64,000 bases of DNA from Rhodobacteraceae bacterium QY30 (lineage in GTDB: Bacteria > Pseudomonadota > Alphaproteobacteria > Rhodobacterales > Rhodobacteraceae): the NCBI GenBank assembly GCA_002356635.1, contig CP023454.1, positions 2,836,501-2,900,500 on the forward strand, in the 5' to 3' direction. Below the pieces are notes generated by a model. It was not told where the DNA came from, ran no database searches, and saw only the letters and a list, made by a program, of their open reading frames with translations. Positions 45,235 through 53,401 of this stretch are shown piece by piece. The stretch's first letter is position 1, and each line of letters opens with the position of its first letter. Position numbers and translations under genes: made by a program.

Positions 45235-45741
45235 ATGTCAAAACTTTGGCGCGGCTATGTGGCTGCGATCGAAGCCTTCTGCTTTGCCGGGATCGCTGTG
45301 ATCCTGATCGTGGGGGTGCTTCAGGTCATCTTCCGTTACGCACTGGGGAACTCGCTTTACTGGTCCGAGGAACTGTTGCGCTACCTGATGCTGTGGGTCG
45401 TCGCCTGCGGCGCGGGCATCAGCTACACGCGCGGCCAGTTTCTGGGCATGCGGATGCTGGTCGAAAAACTGCCGCACCCGCTGCGCCGCGCCGCGAATGT
45501 GATTTCGGCGGTGCTGATTCTGGTCTTCCTGGCCGTCGTCATCGGCTATGGCTTCACCTTTGCCTGGGGAACGCGACTGCAGACGGCCGTGGCGCTCGGC
45601 ATCTCGATGTTCTGGGTGCACCTGTCGGTCGTGGTGGCGGCCGCGCTTGTGGCCCTTCACGTCTTCCTGAACGACCTGCTGGGCGTCGCACGCGACCCCC
45701 ACTCCACAGAGCATCCGATGGGTGCGGAGGAGGCGCTGTGA
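45235..45741 (+). CDS. dctQ: TRAP transporter small permease (DctQ)
   Basis: A 168-residue protein with four membrane helices, including GVLQVIFRYALGNSLYWSEELLRYLMLWV, the hallmark of DctQ subunits, and AVALGISMFWVHLSVVVAAALVALHVF. I choose the ATG at 45235 (MSKLWRGYV), preceded by GGGGA; Mets at 45220 and 45199 are possible. The stop overlaps the GTG start of the truncated dctM (GTGA). Confidence 0.88.
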   Translation: MSKLWRGYVAAIEAFCFAGIAVILIVGVLQVIFRYALGNSLYWSEELLRYLMLWVVACGAGISYTRGQFLGMRMLVEKLPHPLRRAANVISAVLILVFLAVVIGYGFTFAWGTRLQTAVALGISMFWVHLSVVVAAALVALHVFLNDLLGVARDPHSTEHPMGAEEAL

Positions 45742-45812
45742 CCTGGCTTGGAGCTACCTTTCTGTTCACCATGCTGATCGGCATGCCCATCGCCTTTGTG
45801 CTGGGCAAGTGA
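45738..45812 (+). pseudogene. dctM: Truncated TRAP large permease (DctM), 24 codons
   Basis: A GTG start overlapping the dctQ stop opens the normal first helix of DctM (WLGATFLFTMLIGMPIAFVLG), then Lys and a TGA stop. The other about 400 residues are missing. The break coincides with the 23-bp repeat also found at 22157-22179, so the gene was cut by insertion or recombination at that point. Confidence 0.85.
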
Positions 45813-45828
45813 ACAGCCGGTGGCGGCC
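45806..45828 (+). repeat. 23-bp repeat, copy 2, at the dctM break
   Basis: Identical over 23 bases to 22157-22179. It supplies the stop codon of the truncated dctM. Sequence beyond 45828 differs from the other copy and shows no gene until 46019. Confidence 0.65.
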
Positions 45829-46018
45829 AGTTTCGGACACAGAACCCCAACGAGTCCCGGAGAAAGTCCCGAAGTTTGTTCCCGAAGCGTTCTTAGCCGA
45901 CGGGTCGGCCCCCTGCTGGCGACACATCGCCGACCTGTCCAATTGATATTTCTCAAGGGTCTTGATCCTCCGCGCATCTCACGCCCAATTTGGCGCGCAC
46001 AAACAGGAGGCGAGTGAA

Positions 46019-46393
46019 ATGAGAAGCTACAACCTGGACGATTTCGGAGAACCACCCTATCGCGACGACAGGGGCCTTTGCATCAACGAGGTGCGATCCG
46101 TTCACCAGGACGCCCCGACCTACCAGTTCGACGGAGCATTCGGTACGGAGCATGTCTGGTTCGCCCACGTCGAAGATGAAACCGTTTTCGACTTTTACCT
46201 TTACGACACGAATCTACTGGGCCCGGATCTCAGCGTCCGCACCGTCGAACCTTTCGTCCTGATCCATGGCAGCATCGGTGAAGGGGTGAAGGCCTGCTGG
46301 TTTTCCGACACCGAACCCTTCGACCTGAGAGGCATGGCCAACGCCCTGATCCTCGCGGACGCGGAAATCCGCCGTCGCGGGTGGTCGCCGTGA
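46019..46393 (+). CDS. Hypothetical protein (124 aa)
   Basis: A 124-residue acidic protein without signal peptide or membrane segment. AGGAGG lies about nine bases before the ATG at 46019, which strongly supports translation. Visible blocks are EHVWFAHVEDETVFDFYLYDTN and FVLIHGSIGEGVKACWFSD. I do not recognise a family. It overlaps the long upstream frame of the following HTH gene but not that gene's likely start. Confidence 0.6.
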   Translation: MRSYNLDDFGEPPYRDDRGLCINEVRSVHQDAPTYQFDGAFGTEHVWFAHVEDETVFDFYLYDTNLLGPDLSVRTVEPFVLIHGSIGEGVKACWFSDTEPFDLRGMANALILADAEIRRRGWSP

Positions 46394-46503
46394 CCCCCGG
46401 GCTGACCCGCATCGCTTTTCCTCCAAAGCTCATCGCCAGATACGCTTGGCTCTTCTATCCGGGGGCCACAATTAGTTCGCTCTTGGGGAGGGGCGCCTCA
46501 TTG

Positions 46504-46764
46504 ATGATGCTCGACACGCGGGACATCACTGGCCGCCAGATCGCTGCCGCTCGCACCCTCATCGGAATGACCCAGGCGCAGCTCGCGCAAGCTTCACAGC
46601 TTTCCGTGTTCACGGTGCGTCGGATCGAAGGCAGCGACGGTCCACCGCCAGTGATGATCTACAACGTGATCGCCGTGCGCCTGGTCCTAGAGGAGGCGGG
46701 CATCGTTTTTCTCCCGGCAACCTCTGATTCTGGCATCGGGATTCGGCTAAAGAAATCCGCCTAA
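46504..46764 (+). CDS. XRE-family helix-turn-helix regulator
   Basis: An 86-residue DNA-binding protein with one Cro/CI-type HTH: ITGRQIAAARTLIGMTQAQLAQASQLSVFTVRRIEG (about residues 7-42). The C terminus, IYNVIAVRLVLEEAGIVFLP, matches small stand-alone XRE regulators that end in LxxAGIxF. I choose ATG 46504 (a second ATG follows at 46507); GGGGAGGGG lies upstream. The frame is open back to 46381, but that part has no HTH-family similarity. The target is unknown. Confidence 0.82.
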   Translation: MMLDTRDITGRQIAAARTLIGMTQAQLAQASQLSVFTVRRIEGSDGPPPVMIYNVIAVRLVLEEAGIVFLPATSDSGIGIRLKKSA

Positions 46765-46995
46765 CGGAATCGAACCCCTTCCGCGAGACTGTTACGCGGC
46801 GACAGTTCAACAATCCGTGACCGCGTTCAGCGACTGTCCCGCCTGTATCATACATTGCCCATGATTCACCACTTCTTAGCCCAATCGGGACCAACCTAGA
46901 TGGGTCTAAGGACAACCGTCAGTTGCGTAACCAGTGTGGAATATGTGTGGTGTGTCGGGTGTGCCTGGGGGTGCCCAGGTCTGAGAGGCCGGAAG

Positions 46996-47169
46996 ATGAA
47001 AGACCATTCCTGGATTACGAAAGTCCTTTTGAACATGAAAGCCTATGCCGATCATCACGGCCTGACGGACACCGGCGATCATCTCGCAGCGACCTTGGCC
47101 GCGTCGATCCCGGAGGTCGCGCCCGACCAGAAACAGCCGCGGCTGCGCGTCGTCGGGCATAAGGACTAA
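46996..47169 (+). CDS. Small hypothetical protein (57 aa)
   Basis: A 57-residue protein, MKDHSWITKVLLNMKAYAD at the start, with a middle TGDHLAATLAASI helix and a basic end. GGCCGGAAG precedes the ATG. Its composition is normal for a coding gene. I recall similar short proteins in Rhodobacterales, function unknown. It lies 65 bases before another small gene on the same strand. Confidence 0.55.
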   Translation: MKDHSWITKVLLNMKAYADHHGLTDTGDHLAATLAASIPEVAPDQKQPRLRVVGHKD

Positions 47170-47234
47170 GCCCGGGTTAACCCTTCAGTAACCTTCTGCT
47201 GTCACCTTCGGTTCAAACAGCCGGAGACTGTGAC

Positions 47235-47507
47235 ATGCGTTCCCTTGAAGAATTCCTAGGCGTGGGCCTGGCCCTCGAACTTGCCAACCTCCGTGAGATG
47301 CTGCGCCAGGAGGCTGCAGCGCACCAGGGAGAGTCGGCCGTGGGCAACTTCCCGCGGATCATCAGTGCGCTTGACCGAGTGGAGCGTGAGGCGCAGGCCC
47401 ATTATGATAGCCTGGTCGGCAAACCGGCCCAGGGGCATCATGCCCCCGTATCGCTGGAAGACATCCTGGTCGAGTTCGCCCGGGCGGACATGGCAGCGGC
47501 GAGCTGA
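47235..47507 (+). CDS. Small hypothetical protein (90 aa)
   Basis: A 90-residue, predicted all-helical acidic protein (RSLEEFLGVGLALELANLREM, then HYDSLVGKPAQGHH). No signal peptide or membrane segment. CCGGAGACTGTGAC precedes the ATG, giving a plausible ribosome binding site. No family recognised. It is convergent with the next small ORF. Confidence 0.55.
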   Translation: MRSLEEFLGVGLALELANLREMLRQEAAAHQGESAVGNFPRIISALDRVEREAQAHYDSLVGKPAQGHHAPVSLEDILVEFARADMAAAS

Positions 47508-47513
47508 TCTGAT

Positions 47514-47666
47514 CTAGTTCAGGAGTTGCGGCTGATCGACATCCGGGTGCGATCGGCCCCTCAGATCCTCCAGGACCTCATCCAGCATGTCGGCCGTGCG
47601 ACCGAATCCGAAGTCCCGCGCCAGGCGAGCCGTTTCTTCCAGGATCAGGCCGAGATCGTCTTCCAT
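47514..47666 (-). CDS. Small acidic hypothetical protein (50 aa)
   Basis: A 50-residue ORF, MEDDLGLILEETARLARDFGFGRTADMLDEVLEDL then a short tail. It reads as a single amphipathic helix of the type found in short regulatory proteins. Coding potential is reasonable, but there is no family match. The frame runs upstream to 47897 without similarity. Confidence 0.45.
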   Translation of the reverse strand: MEDDLGLILEETARLARDFGFGRTADMLDEVLEDLRGRSHPDVDQPQLLN

Positions 47667-47669
47667 GTT

Positions 47670-48123
47670 CAGACTCCGCACGCAGGTTCTTTCGCAAGGA
47701 AGCCTCGCCCAGCAAGATGAACATCTCGCCAATGCCGCGCACGCAGCGTTAACCGGCGATTCATCCTTAACGGGCAAGCTGAACCCCGAGGCAGCAAGCA
47801 AGAGCCGAACCGGGCCACAAAGCACTAACAAACCCATCGAAAACACCACCTGATGATGTGACGCCCGGCGATGCACCACACTGCATCGTCGGCTCATCTC
47901 GTTAGGTGTCAGTTCGCAGATACGCTCGACCGGACCGCCTCCAGCGCCTCTTCCAGGTTGTCAACGCGCCTACTATCGGCAGGGACAAGTGAGGCGCGAC
48001 CGGCCTTCGCCGCGAACTGATCGGTGCGTTTAATCATCTTGCGCATCTACAGCCGCACTGCGAAGAAGTGAACGGTCACGCAAGATGACCGAAGGGCTCA
48101 CTTCCGGCTGAACAGAGGAGTCT
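47670..48123. other. Gene-poor interval with one weak ORF
   Basis: About 450 bases between the small genes and the GSCFA-family gene. The only candidate is a 45-codon minus-strand ORF at 47909-48046 (MRKMIKRTDQFAAKAGRAS...), with no ribosome binding site. I see no RNA gene or repeat. Confidence 0.4.
47909..48046 (-). CDS. Doubtful small ORF (45 aa)
   Basis: Begins MRKMIKRTDQFAAKAG and ends DNLEEALEAVRSSVSAN. The helical, charged composition is plausible, but no ribosome binding site or family supports it. It is listed because the surrounding interval has no other candidate. Confidence 0.22.
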   Translation of the reverse strand: MRKMIKRTDQFAAKAGRASLVPADSRRVDNLEEALEAVRSSVSAN

Positions 48124-49068
48124 GTGACTTTGAAGAAAATTGACGGTGCGGAAGCGTTTAACAACACCCTCAGAAACAAATGGCGCAAGTATCCCGATAG
48201 AAAAGACAGTCGCTTCAGGCATGGACTTCTACTGCCCAATGTCGACACGAAAATGCAGCTGGGAGCGAACGACACTGTTTTCACCATTGGGTCATGCTTC
48301 GCGTGAGAGGTGGAAGATGTCTTGGTCGAGCATGGGCTTCGAGTGCCAACAGCGAACTTCGCCGCTCCTTCTGAAGAAGCACCGGGGCGACCCAATCGAA
48401 TTCTCAATCAATACAATCCCGGAACGATGCTTCAGTGCATCGAGGACATGACTCGAGAAGCGAATGAACATGGTCTCTATACAACCGCTGATGACCAAGT
48501 AGTCGATGCGTTGTTAGCCACTGGCTCTCGACCCGTATCAAGACAAAGATCAATGGAACGGCGCCGCCAAATCACGAACTTGTACCAGACAGGGCTGGCA
48601 GCGTCCCGTAACGTGGTAATAACCTTGGGTTTGGTGGAATCTTGGTTTGATGGATTGCACGAGATTTATCTCAACGAAGCCCCCCCGAGAGTTGAGATAA
48701 ACAAAAATCCGAACAGATTTGAGCTACGGCGATTTGATGTAGAAGACTGCATCTCCACTATTTCCCGCATGGTCGAGAAATTGTCGGAAGGCACCGCGAG
48801 AACGATTATCCTGACAGTATCCCCAGTGCCCTTACAAACTACCTTTTGTGGTGGCGACGCGGTAGTAGCCAATTCTTTTTCGAAAGCAGTACTGCGCGTC
48901 GCAGCAGAGTTGGTATGTGAGAAATTCGAAAACGTCGAGTATTTCCCAAGCTTTGAAATCGTTTCCACTTCCGGCTTGTCTGCACTCGGAGACGATAACG
49001 TGCATGTCCGAAGAATTTTCGTTCAAAGGATCATGGAGCACTTGGTGGACACCTATTTCACCAAGTAG
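48124..49068 (+). pseudogene. GSCFA-family gene with stop in its signature motif
   Basis: Homologous to GSCFA proteins, an SGNH-hydrolase-like family often near polysaccharide genes. The frame from the GTG at 48124 runs through FTIGSCFA and meets TGA at 48304-48306, where the family has Arg (GSCFAREIE). It then continues in the same frame (EVEDVLVEHGL) to 49068, with NVVITLGLVESWFD, LTVSPVPLQTTF and the terminal DDNVHVRR intact. A single CGA-to-TGA change explains it. Base composition is much lower in GC than neighbours, pointing to transfer. Confidence 0.8.
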
Positions 49069-49112
49069 GCGATAGTGGCAAACGGAGGAGCCTTCAAAGG
49101 CCGCCGCCTAGG

Positions 49113-49894
49113 TCATGTGGATAAATGGCGGAGCCAGAGGCGGATCGAAGTGATGTCGATGAAGCCGAGAAAGCTTTCTGCGGTCTTGTTGTAGCGAGTG
49201 GCGACGCGGCGAGCATTCTTCAGCTTGTTGAAGCACCGCGCGACCAGGTTACACAACCGGTAGAGCTTGCGGTCCACCGCGATGCGCAACTTGCGTGTTT
49301 TTCGCATGGGGGTAACCGGGACCACGATACGGGCTGCCATGGTTTTGCGAACATCGTCAGAGTCATAGCCGCGATCAGCAAGAAGAACGGCCGGCTCGGG
49401 CAAGTAATCGGACATCACGAGTTCGAAGCCGAGATAGTCCGATGTCTGGCCCGGCGTGATGTCCGACCTCATGGGCAAACCTGCGCCATTGACGCGGAGA
49501 TGGATCTTGGTCGTGAAGCCACCTTTCGAACGGCCGAAACCCTGTCGCGGAGTCCCCTTTTTGCGCCCCGTTGCCTGATGATGGGCGCGGACCACGGTGC
49601 TGTCGATCATCTGCAGGGCGTCGGGGGCCAGCCCGGTCTCGTTCAAAGCGTCCATGATCTGTTCCCAGAGCCCGGCCAACGTCCATCGTCGGAACTGCCG
49701 GAAGACAGACGACCATTTGCCGAACTCCTCTGGAAGGTAGCGCCACGGCGACCCGGTGCGTGCGATCCAGAAATCCCATCTAGAACAAGGCGATGGTTCA
49801 GGCGTCCGTTAGGAGCGCGAACTGCAACGATGAAGCGCTCATGGAACGCGCATTCCTCGTTCGTCATCAGGTCTCGTGCCAAGCCGGTCTCCAT
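49113..49894 (-). mobile_element. IS5-family (IS427-like) transposase, frame-broken
   Basis: The minus strand encodes an IS5-type DDE transposase. The N-terminal part (ARDLMTNEECAFHERFIVAVRAPNGR) is in one frame from about 49882. The rest is in another frame from FWIARTGSPWRYLPEEFGKWS onward, including DSTVVRAHHQATGRKKG, GFGRSKGGFTTKIH and LADRGYDSDDVR. The switch occurs near 49785, where one T seems missing from ATTTTCTGG. IS427-group elements can use programmed frameshifting, but this site is earlier than usual, so it is probably a mutation. Confidence 0.8.
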
Positions 49895-49994
49895 CGCAGA
49901 TACCGGCTTGAATCACATCCTGCCCGCCCCGTGAATCCCGTTTGTCAACACGGCCTAGTACCAATAAACATCTGTCCTGAGAACGAGACATGGA

Positions 49995-51035
49995 TCAGGA
50001 AGAACTCGGCCCAGATTGGCCGTCGTAATCTGGATAGCCGTTCCACCAGAAACGCCGCGCGCGATAGACATGGCGCAGCCGGATTCGCCCTGGAGAGGAA
50101 GGCGGCGCGAGCATATAGAAGCAAAGGCGAAACATGACCCCTGCCCGAATGCACCAGATCGCAATCCGCTTTTGCCTCGGCGGCAGATGGCTGCGACAAT
50201 AGCGGATGCGCCCTGCCAAAATTTGCGCCATACGCGGTGCGGCGGGTTGGGACGCGCCACTGAAATGGATGATTGTGGCATCCGGGCAGATTGCTGGCAA
50301 CGCTCCCCGCCTTTGGGCACGCAGGCAAAGATCGACTTCCTCCCCATACATAAAATAGGCCGGATCGAATCCTCCCAACTTCCGCCAATCCTCGCTGCCG
50401 ATCATCAGAAAACATCCAATCACGATGTCGACGTTCCGCTCGTCTTCGCGGAACCAATCCGGCATTGCTTCGGGGTTGCAGAACGGCGAAGCCGGAAAAA
50501 GACGCGCCAATCCTGAAGCCACCGCAAAGACGGACCAAAGGCTGGGCCGGCGCCCGCAGGACAGGGGATCGATTCTGCCTTCCTCTGTCAACGTCCGCCC
50601 GCCCCAGATACGCGCCTCCGGTCTGCGGTATGCGAAATCCAGCAGGGCGGCAATTGCGCCGGACTGCACCAGTGTATCTGGATTAAGCAAAAGCAGATAC
50701 CGCCCACGGGCGATGTCTGCCGCCATATTGTTGGCTCGGGCAAAGCCGATGTTTTGCCCCAACGCCACTAGGGTAACTTGTGGGAATTGCGCCCGGATCC
50801 GAGGGACGCTGTCATCTGTGGAGGCATTGTCGACGACGATGATTTCGCAATCGCTACTCACCTGTTCGATCACGGACGCGATGGCGCCCATGGTCAGATC
50901 GCAAGTGTTGTAGCTGACGATGAGGACGGAAAGCAACAATCCATCTTTGCTGTGCGCGTCATCTGGTGTTGGAGGGTTGACCTGCACGATATTCAACGCC
51001 TCTCTTGGACGAGAATGCTCTGCGGAAAGAGGCAC
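49995..51035 (-). CDS. Family 2 glycosyltransferase
   Basis: A GT-A-fold glycosyltransferase of up to 346 residues. Marks are SVLIVSYNTCDLTMGAIASV, IIVVDNASTDDSVPRIR, NIGFARANNMAADIARGRYLLLLNPDT (the D-x-D-like NPD site) and FDPAYFMYGEEVDLCLRAQRRG, typical of rhamnosyltransferase-like enzymes that build surface polysaccharides. The listed start is a GTG at 51035; a GTG at 50987 preceded by AGAGAGG is equally likely. It is divergent from the sulfotransferase gene, from which it is only a few bases away. Confidence 0.85.
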   Translation of the reverse strand: MPLSAEHSRPREALNIVQVNPPTPDDAHSKDGLLLSVLIVSYNTCDLTMGAIASVIEQVSSDCEIIVVDNASTDDSVPRIRAQFPQVTLVALGQNIGFARANNMAADIARGRYLLLLNPDTLVQSGAIAALLDFAYRRPEARIWGGRTLTEEGRIDPLSCGRRPSLWSVFAVASGLARLFPASPFCNPEAMPDWFREDERNVDIVIGCFLMIGSEDWRKLGGFDPAYFMYGEEVDLCLRAQRRGALPAICPDATIIHFSGASQPAAPRMAQILAGRIRYCRSHLPPRQKRIAIWCIRAGVMFRLCFYMLAPPSSPGRIRLRHVYRARRFWWNGYPDYDGQSGPSSS

Positions 51036-51037
51036 CG

Positions 51038-52099
51038 ATGCCAGAATGCCTGACGCCGGTTTTCATCATCGGTAGTGCCCGTTCTGGGACCGAATTGATG
51101 GTCCAGATTCTGAACCGACATCCCCATGTGATGATTGCAGCAGAAACCCATTATTTCGATGATCTGCGCCCGCGAATTGGGGCTGCTGCGCAACAAATGC
51201 CAGACGCTGGCCGCAGAGCCATGGCCGAAGCCTATTTCAGCAGGTTGCGAAACGGCGCCTATGGTTTGCACGGAACGGAACATGTCCAAGGCAGCCCAGC
51301 CCCTGTTGCAGAAGAAGATCCCGACCACACTGGAATTGATGCTTTGTTTCACCAACATTGTCTAGGGCAGGCGCGGCAGCACGGCAAGGATGTCAAGAAC
51401 CTCCGCATCTGGGGCGAAAAGACTCCCCGACATGTGTTCTGCCTTCCGGAAATCGACCTTGCTTTTCCGAAAGCGCGGTTCATCTTCATGCAACGTGATC
51501 CCCGGGCGGTCATTGCATCCTACCGCGACTGGCAGAACCACTTTATAGACCCTGCGAATGCCCGACCATCATTGCGTAGCGCATTGGCCGCGGAAGAGAT
51601 ACGGGTTCAACGCTCTTTTTCGATTGGCATTGCTTCCTTGATGTGGCGCGCGGCGCAAAGGGCTGCATTTTGCGGGCAGAAGCGCCTGGGGCCCGAACGG
51701 CTGCGGATCCAGAAGTTCGAGGATCTGCTGGCAGAACCGCAACAGCAGATAGCTCAGGTCTGCGATTTCCTTGGCATCGCTCCCTGCGCTGACATGCAGG
51801 CCGTCGGGCGGATCAACAGCTCTTATGGCCATGATCGTCTTGCCGGGATCGACGCTAGCACTGCAACGGCGTGGCAGCGGCGGATCTCAGATCACGAAAG
51901 CTGGATCATCGAACGATTATGCTCCAGACCGATGACTGCGGGCGGCTATCTGCCCTTTGCCAAACGCGTCCATCCAATTGCACTGGCAGCGGAAATTGCC
52001 CGTACCGGCGCACGTATTCCCCTGGCTTTTGTGGCAAACCGTCACCGCATGGGGTCGCCGCTGGTCTGGGCGCTCCGCCGTATGGGAATTGGAGGCTGA
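51038..52099 (+). CDS. PAPS-dependent sulfotransferase
   Basis: A 353-residue sulfotransferase transferring sulfate from PAPS. The 5'-phosphosulfate loop is IGSARSGTEL (about residues 11-20), and the 3'-phosphate site is MQRDPRAVIASYRDW followed later by RIQKFEDLLAEPQ. GGAAAGAGG immediately upstream supports ATG 51038 over 51005. Neighbouring glycosyltransferase and GSCFA genes suggest a sulfated glycan or small-molecule acceptor. It is convergent with the nitric oxide synthase gene, nine bases between stops. Confidence 0.82.
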   Translation: MPECLTPVFIIGSARSGTELMVQILNRHPHVMIAAETHYFDDLRPRIGAAAQQMPDAGRRAMAEAYFSRLRNGAYGLHGTEHVQGSPAPVAEEDPDHTGIDALFHQHCLGQARQHGKDVKNLRIWGEKTPRHVFCLPEIDLAFPKARFIFMQRDPRAVIASYRDWQNHFIDPANARPSLRSALAAEEIRVQRSFSIGIASLMWRAAQRAAFCGQKRLGPERLRIQKFEDLLAEPQQQIAQVCDFLGIAPCADMQAVGRINSSYGHDRLAGIDASTATAWQRRISDHESWIIERLCSRPMTAGGYLPFAKRVHPIALAAEIARTGARIPLAFVANRHRMGSPLVWALRRMGIGG

Positions 52100-52107
52100 C
52101 AAAGGAA

Positions 52108-53401
52108 TCACCACGGTATGCGTTTCCAGTTTTTCCAGCGACGCGTCAGACGGTCGTACCAGGTCGACAGTCGCGAACGGTAACGGTCGCCATACCAAGG
52201 CATCAGGCGCAGGCCATCTCCACCCCGGTCGCGGTAAAAGCTTGGAACCGGATGGAAATTGCGCATCCGCAGGTGGAACACCTCGCAGGCCGAAGCGGCC
52301 TGCGGCGGCACGATCCAGCGCCAGTCGGCGGCGACGCGGCGGCCTTGGGCCTGTTCGCGGGCATGAAAGATCATGAACTGCTCGGACGCGGTGTGGTGGT
52401 CTACCATCGTGACGCCTGCGGCCTTGAAGGAATGCAGCACGGCCCGATTGAGTTCGGCAAGTGCGGTGTCGCGCCACAGAGCCGGACCCGGACTTTCAAC
52501 AGGTAGGTCCAATGCGCGGGCCACATCCGTCAAAAGGTCATAGCGTCGAGCATCCGCGAAGTTGCGGGAGGCGATTTCGGTGCCCATGTAAAAGCCATTG
52601 AACGGCGCGCAGGGGTAATCCACGCCGCCGATGGTCAGAATCATGTTGCTGACCAGCGGCACCGCATACCATTTCAGCCCCATGGCCTGCAGCGCACCGT
52701 GCTGCGGGTGCACGATCGCAACCTCACGAATGGCTCCCACAGGCAGTTGGCACAGGTGACGGTGACCTTCTGCATCACGGATCAGATAGGGCAAAAGATC
52801 GAACCGCCCCGGCGTCGCAGGCGGCGTCCATCCCATGGAAAGAGCGATCCGGGTGGCCTCGAGGTTCTGCCGGTCACCAAGAATTTTGCCGTCGGCCAGC
52901 TGATGGCAGGCATATTGCGCAATCTGTGGGCTTTCGATCCAGGCGGGGCAATGTGCTGCCGGTGGCGGGGGCGAAGATCGAAATCACCGACCGAATGCGG
53001 CCGCCGCTGAAGGCGTCAGACAGGTGCCGCAGGATCTGCGCCTGCATTGCGTCAGGCTCGGTGATGTGGCGGCAGTCGACGACATCCAGGCTTTCCCAGA
53101 AAAGCCGACCGATGCAGCGCCCGGTGTTGCGCCAAGCAAGCCGCGCCCCGTAGGCCAGTTCTTCGGGAGTATGCACATAACTGCCGCTGCGTTTCAGCTG
53201 GTGCCGCACTTCAGCCCAGCGGGTCCGCCGCGCATCAGGCCCCGTCCCGTTCGCATCGTGGAAGGCGCCCAAAAAGGCGCGGGCTTCCTCCTTGCGCTCT
53301 GCGGCCGATAACCGGCGAAGCCTTCGCGCCAGCGGGCTGCCTGAGGCCGCATCGGCGTAGCGGGTGCGCGACAGAAATCCCCGAATGACATCCGGCCCCA
53401 T
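52108..53401 (-). pseudogene. Nitric oxide synthase oxygenase, read in two frames
   Basis: A bacterial NOS oxygenase domain, which oxidises arginine to nitric oxide with haem and a pterin-type cofactor. The first frame (53401-52950) has the haem-Cys motif WRNTGRCIGRLFW. The second (about 52945-52108) has IESPQIAQYACHQLADGK, KWYAVPLVSNMILTIGG, APFNGFYMGTEIASRN with the substrate-binding Glu, and VDHHTASEQF. Both halves are fully conserved; the join needs a one-base shift near the C-rich run at 52940-52950. The ATG overlaps the radical SAM stop (TAATG). It is a recent mutation or a sequence error. Confidence 0.82.

Noticed and set aside
49643-49894. Separate IS5 OrfA gene
   Set aside because: The frame break occurs within a conserved block (DGI/FWIART) that is normally continuous, so this is more likely a one-base loss than a natural OrfA/OrfB boundary.
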